From NCBI GenBank assembly GCA_019137255.1, contig WPDH01000109.1, positions 1 to 64,000 on the forward strand: a stretch of 64,000 bases of DNA. The letters are read 5' to 3'. The notes under the pieces are model-generated. The model saw nothing but the letters and a program-made list of their open reading frames with translations, searched no databases and was not told the DNA's origin. Both the position numbers and the translations under genes were made by a program. Within the stretch, counting starts at the first letter, position 1. Every line of letters begins with the position of its first letter. Shown in pieces: positions 12,248 through 22,717 of the stretch. The stretch is from Corinectria fuckeliana. Its lineage: Eukaryota > Ascomycota > Sordariomycetes > Hypocreales > Nectriaceae.

Positions 12248-12470
12248 TTGGATTGATGATTGTCCCACTCACAAGTGTGGTAGAAGCAGTGCGAAGGATC
12301 GCCAAATTCACAGACGAATCGTCGCAACAACGATGCTGCTCTCTAGGCCTATGAAACGAAGTCATGTCGGGGCTTTGGATAACTAGCTATCGCCGAGATT
12401 ATACCCAAAGCTACTTGGTCCTATCGCTACGCCTAGAGGGCAAGTTGTCCCCGAATGCTGTCATTACTTA

Positions 12471-12689
12471 TCACATCCTAAGCTTTGCGAGATCTAGGAT
12501 CGTTTCAAGCTCTGGCATCATGATTTGAGGTAGATCTGAAGATTGGGCTTGATTGGTAAGGCAGTCCGAAAGGGTCCGGAAAGATTGCAGAACAGTCTGG
12601 ACATTGCAGGCAATCACACCAAGCTCCGGGTGGTGGTTCACGGTGAGGTCGGGTTCAACACAGCTCAAATGGCCAAGAGAAAAGAACAT
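12471..12689 (-). CDS. Possible short gene or gene fragment, unknown
   Basis: An ATG-started frame of 72 codons with ordinary amino-acid composition and natural-looking codon use; the C-terminus reads PELETILDLAKLRM. No domain is recognised. It lies between the first tRNA and the end of the GT69 pseudogene, so it may equally be a fragment of an older gene. The rest of the stretch 12248-12935 shows nothing. Confidence 0.2.
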   Translation of the reverse strand: MFFSLGHLSCVEPDLTVNHHPELGVIACNVQTVLQSFRTLSDCLTNQAQSSDLPQIMMPELETILDLAKLRM

Positions 12690-12935
12690 CTAAAGCGAGT
12701 GTATGCGTTCTCTTAGTCTCATCTTATAGCCGGCTTCTTCCTTTCACCCGTCCTTAAAGAGAGTGGCGAACGGAGATCCGAGCTTCTCGAGATAGCCAGT
12801 GAGTGTCGAGGCTCGCTGTATGTATCAACCACGCCAGTTTTTGTTTTTCGCCTTTGACTTGTCCCCCCTCCATTAAACTATATATTCTCCTCATCTCTCT
12901 GTTTAGGCCTTTGCTGTACAAAAAACGTACACCGA

Positions 12936-14160
12936 CTATACATGTGGCCAGCCATTTGCAACGAGGACCTGCATCTCATTGATGAGGCATATTGTCCCGT
13001 CCTCTTTACGACCAGGATTCTGCTGTTCCCACTTGTACGCCCGCCTCCATACTGTCCACTCCTGGAACCATGGTGTTGTAAATCACCTCGATAGTCTATT
13101 CTGTCATAAACCTGTGATAATATCGGACTGGGTAAGCCATGATCCACCCGGGTGGACTAGATTGTAGGCATGGCGATTATAACCAACACGGACATTGGGA
13201 TTCAGGTATACACCTTGTTTTGCTGATGCTGGATTATCTGCATGAACTAGGCAGCACTCTGAACCCTCAAGATGCATATCGGCGAGAGTATCATCAATCC
13301 CCCGGAAGGCAATCGCGTTATCGCCTGTAAATGTTGCTGCGGGCATAAAGACTAAAAGGGTCGATGTAAAGCATGCTGATGGCCTTCTGCATCTCTGAGC
13401 GCGAATGTATCGTAGTAGTGGGGTGGGTGACTGAAATCCAACGAACATGCTGCGGCGTAGTTGCCATCATTTGTGTTGAGTAAAGTGAGTGCATCAGCAA
13501 CCTAGAGAGAATTAGTTAATGAGATACGACGAGGGGAGTTGAACAAAGCTCTACAGTAAAGACAAAATCGTTTAGGAAAAGGATGTAGTCAAACGTCGTC
13601 CCATTTTTGGCCATATCTCTCAAGGGTTGTAGAGATGTATTTCGTAGCCGGGCAAGATATGGGATCCTCCGAAGCTCCACCTGGCCACGTGTTGTCTTGA
13701 TCCAGTTACTTCCTGGCTCTGGGGGCGGGGACGCAATTTCATCGCTATGGGTAGTCTCGTCCAGGGTGACATTCCGCGCTGCTCCCAGTATGCCGAGAGC
13801 CTTGTCTAGTTCACGGAGGGCTCCCTTGGAGTGATCCCAGCTGCCACTCTCGAACACGCTCACAAACACATTGCTGGGGCCGAAAGCCTTGACTAGATCC
13901 AAAACGCTTGTGTTCCAAGACTCGCGGAGGATGCGCTCATTGTTCCAGTGCAAGCTCGCAATATATACGCGGACGGGCTTCCGAAGTACACTCTGAGCTG
14001 GGAGTTCTACGCTTGCGATGTGCAGGCAGTGGTGGACGAGGGAGATGTCGAGCACAGTCCAAGCAATAAAAATCAAGAAGAGGTATCGAATAATGGAGAC
14101 ATTTCGAAGTATGACCCGTCGGAATCGAAGTGGTGACCAGCGCCACAGCCGCCGTAACAT
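12936..14160 (-). pseudogene. GT69 alpha-1,3-mannosyltransferase (CAP59/CMT1-like), disrupted
   Basis: The reading starts intact at ATG 14160: a type II membrane anchor (RYLFLIFIAWTVLDISL) then the GT69 core KPVRVYIASLHWNNE, FVSVFESGSWDHSKG and DYILFLNDFVFT. Exon 1 ends at a GTAGAG donor; intron about 13502-13551 ends TTAACTAATTCTCTCTAG. Exon 2 continues with DALTLLNTND, AAACSLDFSHPP and DTFALRDAEGH. It is then broken near 13352: about 25-30 residues that usually precede the next block are missing and the frame shifts. The third part (FRGIDDTLADMHLEGSECC, LNPNVRVGYN) is clear but meets TGA at 13104-13106 and again at 13083-13085, both where Trp would fit, before the family-like end LINEMQVLVANGWPHV and TAG at 12936. 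No GT-AG intron choice keeps the frame. In Cryptococcus this family serves capsule mannan synthesis; here the copy looks dead or truncated. Confidence 0.88.
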
Positions 14161-14247
14161 TGTGTAAGTAATGGTTGGAGTGAAGATTGAAAGGTGAGTA
14201 TAACAATAGCCAAGTCTACTCTAAAGTGGAATTTGGGGGCGAGGGGT

Positions 14248-14255
14248 CTATATAG
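14248..14255 (-). promoter_or_regulatory. TATA-like box of the GT69 gene
   Basis: The palindromic CTATATAG lies 88 bp upstream of the GT69 start codon, a usual distance for a fungal core promoter. Position and motif only; no expression evidence. Confidence 0.4.
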
Positions 14256-14497
14256 TTGCATGTTATAGCTCAGGAGCATGGTGATCAAAGATGGCTCCGT
14301 ACTAATCCGACTGGCCCCGGCACTAATCCGTGCTCATGTCTTATCCCATCTGCAATTCCTACTTTTTACCGCCATACGAAAAAGCCTGACTAGCAAAGCG
14401 GTCAGAATAGGTCATGATAAGGGCTGGTGGCTTATATACCTGTAAACAACTAAACCGGAAGTACATAGAGATGTCGTGAGGCTTCGTTGTGATAGGT

Positions 14498-14764
14498 CTA
14501 AGAAGACCCAGACTCCAAGGATCTGCGACCAGGGTAGTCGCAGTCGGATCCTTGGCCCTTGCAACATTTGTCGAACCCTCGCAGGTGCTCCGAGATCGAG
14601 CCGGCCTTGCAATCGTTGCCCGAGTAAACTCCACCGTACTCATTGCAACACTTGTGGGTGGCGCCGTTGTTTTTGCCGCCTTCAGTCCTGTAGCATTTGC
14701 AGGCGTCTCCGGGAACGGAGAGCATGGCAGCAACGCCCAACAACATGATCTTAAAGAACTGCAT
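14498..14764 (-). CDS. Small secreted cysteine-rich protein, effector-like
   Basis: 88 aa. A signal peptide is plain: Lys5, then a hydrophobic core IMLLGVAAML, with cleavage probably around Gly19-Ala21. The mature part holds eight cysteines (22, 24, 39, 40, 52, 67, 68, 75) in a C-x-C...CC...C...CC...C pattern with the motif GNDCKAGSIS. This resembles a small-secreted-protein family I have seen in Sordariomycete genomes; no function is established for it. The last residues (YPGRRSLESGSS) are not cysteine-linked, and a 3' intron altering the tail cannot be excluded. It lies between the GT69 pseudogene and the GT90 gene. A role at a host or microbial interface is inference. Confidence 0.72.
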   Translation of the reverse strand: MQFFKIMLLGVAAMLSVPGDACKCYRTEGGKNNGATHKCCNEYGGVYSGNDCKAGSISEHLRGFDKCCKGQGSDCDYPGRRSLESGSS

Positions 14765-14932
14765 GCTGACTGTCGTCTGACTGTCGTAGGGCTTCTGTGC
14801 GGGCTGTAGAAGGTCGATGCTGAGTGATCGTCTGGGCTGACGGCCTGAACTGATGGTAAAGTGAATGGTAAAAACTGTAGTGATGCAGTAGACAATGATG
14901 TGCTCCTCGATCTACTCGGGTGCCGAACGGGG

Positions 14933-14939
14933 TTTTATA
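14933..14939 (-). promoter_or_regulatory. TATA box of the secreted-protein gene
   Basis: TATAAAA on the minus strand, 169 bp upstream of the start codon at 14764. A clear TATA box fits a strongly inducible secreted-protein gene; the assignment is positional. Confidence 0.45.
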
Positions 14940-16354
14940 CATGAGAAATTGCTACGTATCTTTCTTCAGGATACTGAGTGAACCTTCGTCAAAGGAATGC
15001 CTGGTAAACGGATTACGGCCGAGGTACAGAATGTTGTTGGTCGAGGTATGAGGTATTATCGTTTCACACCTGGCACGTTGTTGGTTGAGGTACGGAAGAT
15101 GAGAGGGTTTCGGCCTTCGCGTAGATCCAAGCAGGACCACATAAGATCATTTGCACAATGAGGCGGCAGTAAGTCGAGTGACTTGGAGCTGTTGCTCTAC
15201 TGCTTGACTAAATTGTTATATTGGTAGGGCTATCTGACATTATCAGTGATGTGAATGTATTGCCAGTCCGATGACTCTCAAGATGTGAAGAATTCGGCAC
15301 CAAAATGATGACCAGGTTTTTCCAGGTCTCTCTACAACCGTGTGGCTTGTTCTGGGCGCCTGTACAAACAGTCTCTGGTTATTCCTCGCTCTGTACCAGT
15401 TATGTAACCCTGGTTAGAGGGCTTGTAGCATCATGCAAGCAGTGCATACGTGGACGCCTTCCTCTTGAGGAAAGGCTTACCAGCAGCGAGATTTGGACAC
15501 CATCGTTTGGATCTTAGCTTTCAAAATATCTGCGTTGGTTTCAACCTGTCGTTACACTTTCTTTTTTGCACTATGGGGAAAAGGAACTAATGCCTATAAA
15601 TCTTCGCTGATATAATGGCAATTAGCCATACACATTCATACGTTTTGTTAGCAAATAGTGAAAATATGCGTAAGTTGAAGCAAAGCAATTTGGGTTTGTT
15701 TCCTGGGAGTTGTGATGTCTACACAAATCCCTTGGAGCGGTATGGACTAAGCCCGACATCACCCGGCGCAGGGTTGTTGATACTCCCATCACCGCAAGAC
15801 TTGAGCGAGGCTGACTGATGTACCGTTTCTCACGATTGGTCAAACATACTTACAGTGACCGTGTCCGATCCTCCGCTCACTCACAGGGATACGGCGTGGG
15901 AAATGGATGCTAAGGAGCATGGTGCTATCGACCAACAGCTCTCAGTCTTGTCCATTTTAGGACTTCGCTACGGGACGAAACGTTTCGCGAGGGGGGCGCC
16001 GTCTAAGCTTAAGCTACAGGTGGAGATCCCTCGGACTACCACTCCGTCCGCAGATGATTGAGAGCACCGGCACGTTTCGTATTGTGACTTGAAATGGTAC
16101 GATCAACACTTACAGCATAGGGTTTGTAGAGTTAATCATCTACTGATAGAAACTATACTACCAAGTACAAGTTACTAAAAGTGTATGCTCATCCGTACAA
16201 TCGAAAGTATGCCCAGGGGTAGAAATGACCTTGTATAGACCTAATGGCATCGGAATGTCGCGGACCGTAACGCCCGCATGATGCGGAAGATGGGAGATTC
16301 AGTATCAGGGTGTTATGGCCGGCTGACCGTGATCCCATATCCATAAAACAAAAG

Positions 16355-16492
16355 GCCTCGTATTATACCCTGCGTAATGTGTTTAGAGCCAACAGCAAAA
16401 CGGTAATGTGTCTAGAGCCAACAACAATGACTGCTTGATCTGCCTCGTATCAATTACACCCTGCATAATGCGTCTAGAGCCAACAACAAAAT
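16355..16492 (+). repeat. Diverged direct repeats (TAGAGCCAACA unit)
   Basis: Two long copies (16355-16400 and 16442-16491) begin GCCTCGTAT and share ACCCTGC-TAATG-GT-TAGAGCCAACA-CAAAA. A shorter middle copy (16402-16429) has only the second half. Apart from a small indel, the differences are transitions (C/T, G/A). They end some 245 bp before the GT90 start codon. Confidence 0.7.
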
Positions 16493-16736
16493 GAGTGTCT
16501 GGCCCTCGACGTACCTGCTGCTCAGCTGGCACCATTTTCCACGCAGCCATCTGCGAATCCATCGACCCATATCCCGGGCTTCAAATTATTTTATTCCGAT
16601 GGCGCAGACATCAGGCGAGAACCAAGACCAGACCTCCCTCACCCACCGAATTTCCTCGCAACTCGATTGTCGAACCCCAAGTCCGCAGAGTGTCTGCAAG
16701 ATAGACCTTTCGGAGAAAGATTAGGTCTAACTAACC

Positions 16737-19351
16737 ATGTGGAAACCACGATTTGCCGACATCGACCCAGTCACCAAGTCGGCCGGGGCAGCAACACTAT
16801 GCACAGTATTAACGCAATATCTGTCCTCCAGACAGTCCGAGTTCTACTCGGAGATGCTAGGCTGGATAATGCTGTCGATACTGTTCAAGATTGCGAGACG
16901 ATCGAAGGTGGACACAATCCCAAGATCAATTCCTTTTAGAAATCCCCAGATACAATCTCCATCTTCACGATCATTGTGGATAGTTGCTGTAGGAATTGCT
17001 ACCTCCTGCGTTTGTCGGGCGGAGAGCAACATGATTGGGTACTTAGTAGGCTGCTCACGCTTGATAAACAGGGGGTTCCTCTAAGCTAATCATTACCAGC
17101 CAGCATTAACTCCACTACTCCTGGTAGTTCAGAAGCATCTTGGGCCTAAGACATGTGTGTGGAGGAACTCTGGTTCTTGGTTCTTCTCCCCCTTTATCAA
17201 CACAGTCTGGGGTACAGCCTTGGCTGCTTCGTTCGCCATTCTGACATTGTTCGATTGGAATCTCCGAGGGTCTGCCTTGTCGACTGTTCCGGTTGCTGCT
17301 TTGCTGGTCGTCTACGTCGCTCTCCTACCAAGAACTATCAAGAGCCCTCGACTCCTTCCATTTATCAGTATCGAGGATGCTGTCATTCCTCTTTCATTCC
17401 GCGTCGTGGTCGTCTTGGTTGTTGTACTCTGCGTACGCCTTTTGTTGTTCGGTTTCCCTCGAGACAATGCGATGTCTACGTCATCACTGGGTTTAGCAAA
17501 AGCCTTGACTTGGTATTACACTACTCGAACAGTACGTTGGCTATTAAAAATTGAGATGATGAAGGATGCTGACTGGTGTTCTAGGCTCGATACTCTTCTT
17601 GGTATATTGCTACCATGATAGGGACATTCGGCATCATGTCCACTCGCAATCCATTCACACAACCTTCAGAAGCTCAAGCTTTGTCGCAAATCGTGTCTTC
17701 TTTCCTCTCCCTTGGCCAGGTCATCGGCATGCTTCCAAAGCGAGCGAAAGCTAGATCAACGCTCTGGGCTCTTTTTCTCGTCTCCCTCATCCCATACTTG
17801 TTCAACATCTTTACGATCAGAATCGCACAATATTCCGCACCGAATTTCCACTCTCCAGGGCACCCTATTGAAGCTCTGATTCACAGCGCTAGGAGGGACT
17901 TCGAAGGCCTATTGCAAAAACAGTCCAAAAGCTACCCAGCCGCTTATGACGAGTATCGACGCAGATACGGCATAGAGCCGCCACCCGGTTTTGAAGGCTG
18001 GTACGAGTTTGCAGTATCGCATAATTCAGCAATCATAGACGACTTTGACATCATCTACGATGCTGTCTCGCCATTTTGGAGACTGAGTGGCAAAGATGTC
18101 CTCGAAACAATGGGTAATGCTCAAAACACGCCGAACATTGACCTATGGCTTTGTGCATTTTCTGGGAGTAGCGCCAAAACTCACTGCAGCCATCCTTATC
18201 GCACATTCGACAGGCACATCGTACTCTTATTCGACAGACTGTTAGGAGATCTGCGTGGAATACTTCCTGACGTCCAGTTTCTTGTGAATCACATCGATGA
18301 ACCAAGGGTACTGATTCCACCACTGTCATCGAAAGGAACGGACTCTCAGAGCATCGGGCTATTTAATTTGACCAACATGTCAAGACGACCGACTTGGAAG
18401 GAGATCACAAAATCCTGTGCGACTCAGCCAAGCAATAGAGGCACCAGGGCCAAACACGCAGTGGAAACTTTTGGCCTGCCTTTCGTCACAGACATCTCTT
18501 CAACTATGGATCTCTGTCAACATCCCGAGTACAGCGCTATGCATGGCCTCGTCATGAGCCCTACGTCCTTTAGCTTGATTGAAGGGTTGGTGCCGATACT
18601 ATCAACAGGTTCACTTTCAACAATGGGCGACATACTATTCCCAAGCCCAGCCTATATTGAGTCCGAGTTCCAGTACGAAGATGCTCATGACATTGATTGG
18701 GATCGTAAGCGCAACAGTCTCTATTGGGCGGGCTCTACCACTGGTGGCTATGCTCTGGATGACCAGTGGCAGTACTACCACAGACAGCGATTTGTGAAGT
18801 TGGCACAAAATTTAGGCCGACAGCGGCATCATTACCTGCGAGAAGACGAGGGTGTTGTCAAGCAGGCGGAAACATCATTTCTAAACAGCAGACTATTCGA
18901 CGTTGCCTTTACCAGGATATTTCAGTGTCAGAGAAAATCCTGCAGGGAACAAGATGCTTACTTCAGCACCAAGACTTGGGCAGACAAGGACAAGGCCCTT
19001 CGATCACGTCTTGTATTCGATATTGACGGAAATGGTATCAGCGGCCGCTACTACAAGCTGCTGGCTTCAAAATCGCTTCCGATCAAGCAGACAATTTTTC
19101 GAGAATGGCATGATGACCGTCTAATCCCATGGGTTCATTACATACCGGCTAGCCAAAGCATGGAGGAGGTTCCTGAGCTTATCTTCTATCTCACGTCAAC
19201 CGAGAATGGAAAACAAAGGGCTGAAGAGATTGCGAATCAGGGCCGGGGGTGGTTTTCTGAAGCTTTTCGAGAGGATGATCTACGTATATATACCTACCGG
19301 CTGCTTCTAGAGTTGGCGAGGCTACAAGACCCGAAAAGACAAGCAAGCTGA
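16737..19351 (+). CDS. GT90 glycosyltransferase (CAP10-like) with N-terminal membrane domain
   Basis: Three exons, 16737-17045, 17100-17531 and 17585-19351; introns of 54 and 53 nt (GTAGGC...ACCAG, GTACGT...TCTAG) keep the frame; 835 aa. Residues 1-~330 hold several hydrophobic segments (WIVAVGIATSC, ALTPLLLVVQK, VPVAALLVVYVALL, FRVVVVLVVVLCVRLLLFG, LWALFLVSLIPYLFNIF), so the enzyme is a polytopic Golgi/ER-type membrane protein. The C-terminal half matches CAP10/GT90: PPPGFEGWYEFA, CQHPEYSAMHGL, RNSLYWAGSTTGG, VFDIDGNGISGRYYKLLAS and IFREWHDDRLIPWVHYIP. Cryptococcal CAP10 is needed for capsule, and the family includes xylosyltransferases; the donor and acceptor here are unknown. The gene is intact, unlike the GT69 copy next to it. 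Confidence 0.9.
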
Positions 19352-19439
19352 TTATTAGCGAGGTCTTAGCTGCAAAGGGGGGTTGTAGGATGTGCTGAGC
19401 ACTATACGAACCTAACTTCAATACTATCATCGCTCAAAT

Positions 19440-20263
19440 GTACCCGAATATTAACTCACTGCCGTCACAGTCCTCTGTGAGAGAGCTGCCTCAGATGACA
19501 ATGAAAATGAGTGTCCTCTATGCGGGCACACTCTAGTGGGGTTGGAGCCGTTCATCAAGCAAGTCGGACATCATCTGGAACAACTGTCCCTGTTTGCACT
19601 CCCAAGGCTTGAGGTCGAAGATCCGCAACACGGCCTGGAAGTGAGAAGCAGAAAAGCGCACATTTCCAAGCTATTTCAAAGGGGGGTGATGCTAGCAGCT
19701 CGGAGGCTTCTTTCTGTTCAACATCCCAGTGACGCCAATGGTTCCTGTACATGTTCCCTAGGAAGAAGAGGGAGAGGGAGAAGAAGAAGAAGGCCTTGGA
19801 CCAGGATGCGAGAAAGTAGAGGAAGCAAACGCGGCAAAATTTAGGCTCAAGATTCTGCAGGAACTGCAACTCAGGCCTATACGGTGGTTGAAGATCCTGC
19901 TCCCAAGAAATATGCTGAGACTGCTGTAGGCGAAGTGCCTACTGATGGCTTCTCAACCAGCAACCAGCTTCTTACGACATGCCTACTCTTGCTCAGACGG
20001 AAAATTTCAGCCTGGGGGAGACTCTCACGCTCAAGCAAGGTAGAAAGCAAAGAAGAGAGCTTTCAGACTTAACAGCTGAGAAACAAGGTACCTCTGAACC
20101 CATGGTTGAGCGCAGCTCCAGCAACAGCGGGCACTCGCGTCTGGCCAGCATCGAGGACATAAGCATCCATTCTGCCAGCTTCTGGCAAGATTTAATTGCT
20201 GCAAGCATGAAACAAGGGGGCGGTTCTACCAGCGAGAGCGAAACCGAGTTTGATGCCATCTGA
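19440..20263 (+). pseudogene. Decayed C2H2-type zinc-finger gene, C-terminal part
   Basis: Starting near 19490, the frame encodes DNENECPLCGHTLVGLEPF followed by GHHLEQLSLFALPRLEVED. This Cys2-His2 segment is typical of the C-terminal end of a large fungal C2H2-domain family of unknown function. An in-frame TAG at 19842 interrupts it. After the stop the same frame resumes with AYTVVEDPAPKKYAET, another segment usual in that family's tail, then shifts to a frame ending ESETEFDAI at 20263. An acidic Glu-rich run expected between them is only found in another frame. No start codon or upstream zinc-finger exons remain. A spliced gene with a donor near 19639 and an acceptor near 19857 is the alternative, but the missing N-terminal half argues for a relic. 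Confidence 0.6.
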
Positions 20264-22717
20264 GATAGAAGAACTGCTGTCTCCTACATCCTTGAGAGAC
20301 TGGCTCACAAAGCAGTACGTTCACGTCATGCTGTCACTGTGAAACTCTAGAACGAACTAAACTAGCTAGATGAAATATGAAGAGAAGCTGGGCACCCGCA
20401 TACACTTGACCGTGAATGTCAATTTGTTGGCTAATGTCAAATTTGGTCGTCTGCATTCTGATCAACATCAAGAGAGGTCGATGGTGCACACAGAAGATAC
20501 GCTATTAGTGGGATACGGATGAGCTGATTGCTAATATAAGACAGGACTAGGAAATTGACCAAGCTGACGAGACACTTCTTGGGGATTATTTCCACTACTA
20601 GTAGTATTGCTTATACTATCAGTCTGGAGTGGTGTTGCAAGAGCCGTCGTGAACCCTTAATTAAGTAGGGCCACCCGGAGCTGATTCTACCAACTAACTA
20701 CCTACACAGGTGATGGGTGTTTTTCAGTATTGGAAAACTCGCTCGACATAACTCTCGGACCCAAATATTTTTAAAATGATAGGGCTCTCGAAATCCGGGT
20801 TTGCCTATTTCATACGGAGTACTTACTATTCGGAAGCTATGTTAAGCGAATCTGCCAGTGTTGAAAACCGACCAACACCCGTGTAGTCTGTTTGTAAGTA
20901 ACATGCTACTTACTGACAATATATTTCGCGTCTCATCCTTCAAAGAAGGACGTCGTTTCAAGTGAGGGAGAAATACCAGAAAAGCAAAAAGTTTTGAACA
21001 GAGTGGGACTCGAACCCACGCTTCTTTCGAAACTGCGAATCGTACATGTGTGTGATAACACCTGAACACAGCGCCATAACCGCTCGGCCATCTGTCCTAG
21101 CTTGATTTGATGCCAGAGGAGGGAAGTAATCTCCATCATATTCCCCATGCTCCAGCTTCCATGGCGTATCCAAGAAGAGCTGTGATCCTTCTGTAGCCAA
21201 GCTGCTTAGGCTCTTATAGATATTGCATTCTCTAAGCTAGCCGTAACAGTGAACGCATGACTTTAATGACGCAGTTGACAATTGCAGCTACGCTACCGTC
21301 TGTATCACCTCACCTCTGTTCATACCTCAAGGCTCGAAGAGAGACGGTACCTGATGCCGTTCTTCCGCGCTTCCCGACCTCTCCTTGTGTTACGTTGAAA
21401 CGTGCGGACGAATCGAATGCATGATCTGCATTGAACGTCGTATTAATTTCCCCGGAACGCCATGGGGCAGCTGCCGAGAAAGCCGTGAGCTGGCATCGGA
21501 TAGTGGTTTCTAGTCAGGTGTCCTCGGACATTAAGCTGACCGAGTCTGCAGGCATCTGCAAGAGCCTGCAAGTGGAATACAGACCCTGCCAACGGCTGAC
21601 TCTTGCCGGCTGTGTAATGGGTTGTTATCGTCATAATATCGTGCGTAGGGCCGATACGAAGCACGACTCTCACCGCGGGCCGGGGCTTCAAAGACGTGAG
21701 GCGACGCTAGAAAGAGGATGGAATAGAGAAGATCGGATGAAAAATGCTTAAAACGACGGCTCTGGGCTGGCAGAAATGTAAGACTCGCATCTCTGAGCGT
21801 AAGCACCAGGGCCAGATATGATATCATCGCACGTCGGGGTACTTGCAACGCTTGATAGCAGTCAGCACGCCATCAAATCAAATGCCGGCGCGAGAGATGC
21901 ATGCGATGCCCGGTAAACATGCACAGCTCAGCCTGACTTCCAAAAGGCAACCACAGCTGCAGTGATTCCGTCCCGGGACCTATTAGAGCCAGTAAGACGC
22001 CGTGCCTCTCCGCTTGTTGCTTATTATTTGCTTATCAGCATACATACGGGAGTGTCACATCTGTACCAAACGCGCCACCGCACAAAGCTTGCATGTGACC
22101 GTCACGAATGGTTGGCCGATCGCCGGAACAACTGCAGGCGGTTGTGACACGGCTCTGACTTCACCCGCTATTTACGAAGCTTGGCACATCTTGGCCTGAG
22201 ACGTGATGGGCTGGAGGGGTGTTGAAAGGGGAAATCTCCACGTTGATGCCACCCAGGGCAACGCGAGAATGTTGCCCCAGAGACGGGCTGCATCGGCCGA
22301 GCCAGAACGAACCCAACAGAGTTCCCTCGTCTGCTCGCTTCCTGAACTCTGCGCTCAACACTTCATGCCGAGAAGCGGGGGAAGTACAGATTGGGTAGCC
22401 AGCGCGGCTTACATACATACAGGCCTTTGTCCTGCCAAACCACCTTCGCATCACCAACAGAAGGTAGGATTGCGTGGCTTGGTGGCTTCCCGACATGCAT
22501 CTTACGTGCCTTGTTTTCTTCCGACCAATTCGGCCCAAGGCACATAAATGCCGTGTGGGTGGGCCAATGGACCAATACTCTCGGAATAGCAGAGAATAGA
22601 CTGTGTTGGCCGCCTCCATAAATACCTGGACGTCCTGGCCTGATGGCAAAGGTATCATCAGTCCAAGTCAACACATCACAGAGCATTTCAAGAGCCGAGG
22701 CCTGTTTTGCCGTCGCC
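20264..22717. other. Intergenic region around the second tRNA
   Basis: Apart from the tRNA at 20995-21097, no coding frame is supported; frames of 100-165 codons at 21431-21848 and 22161-22658 overlap on opposite strands and look random. The right end is the promoter of the chitin deacetylase, with a TATA-like CATAAATA at 22617, about 100 bp before its ATG. Confidence 0.5.
20995..21097 (-). tRNA. tRNA-Leu(CAG) with 22-nt intron, second copy
   Basis: Minus-strand cloverleaf: acceptor GGACAGA/TCTGTTC (one G-U pair), D arm GGCCGAGCGGTTATGGC, anticodon stem CTGTG/CGCAG, anticodon CAG and T arm GTGGG-TTCGAGT-CCCAC. The 22-nt intron TGTTATC...ACGAT sits after position 37, and a TTTTT terminator follows. 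The anticodon arm, T arm and intron length match the copy at 12145-12247, while acceptor stem and intron sequence differ. Both stems have compensating pairs, so both genes look functional and the duplication is old. Confidence 0.95.

Larger units (their letters stand above)
14765..16736. other. Intergenic region upstream of the secreted protein and GT90 genes
   Basis: No coding frame with family support; the longest frames are about 70 codons. It is divergent, so it carries the promoters of the secreted protein (-) and the GT90 gene (+). Composition is more AT-rich than the housekeeping right half of the window. A decayed direct repeat sits at 16355-16492. Confidence 0.5.

Noticed and set aside
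13060..13110. An intron hiding the two TGA codons of the GT69 gene
   Set aside because: Donors GTTTAT and GTCCGA with acceptors CGAG, CCAG and ATAG were tried; none restores the phase of the conserved C-terminus.
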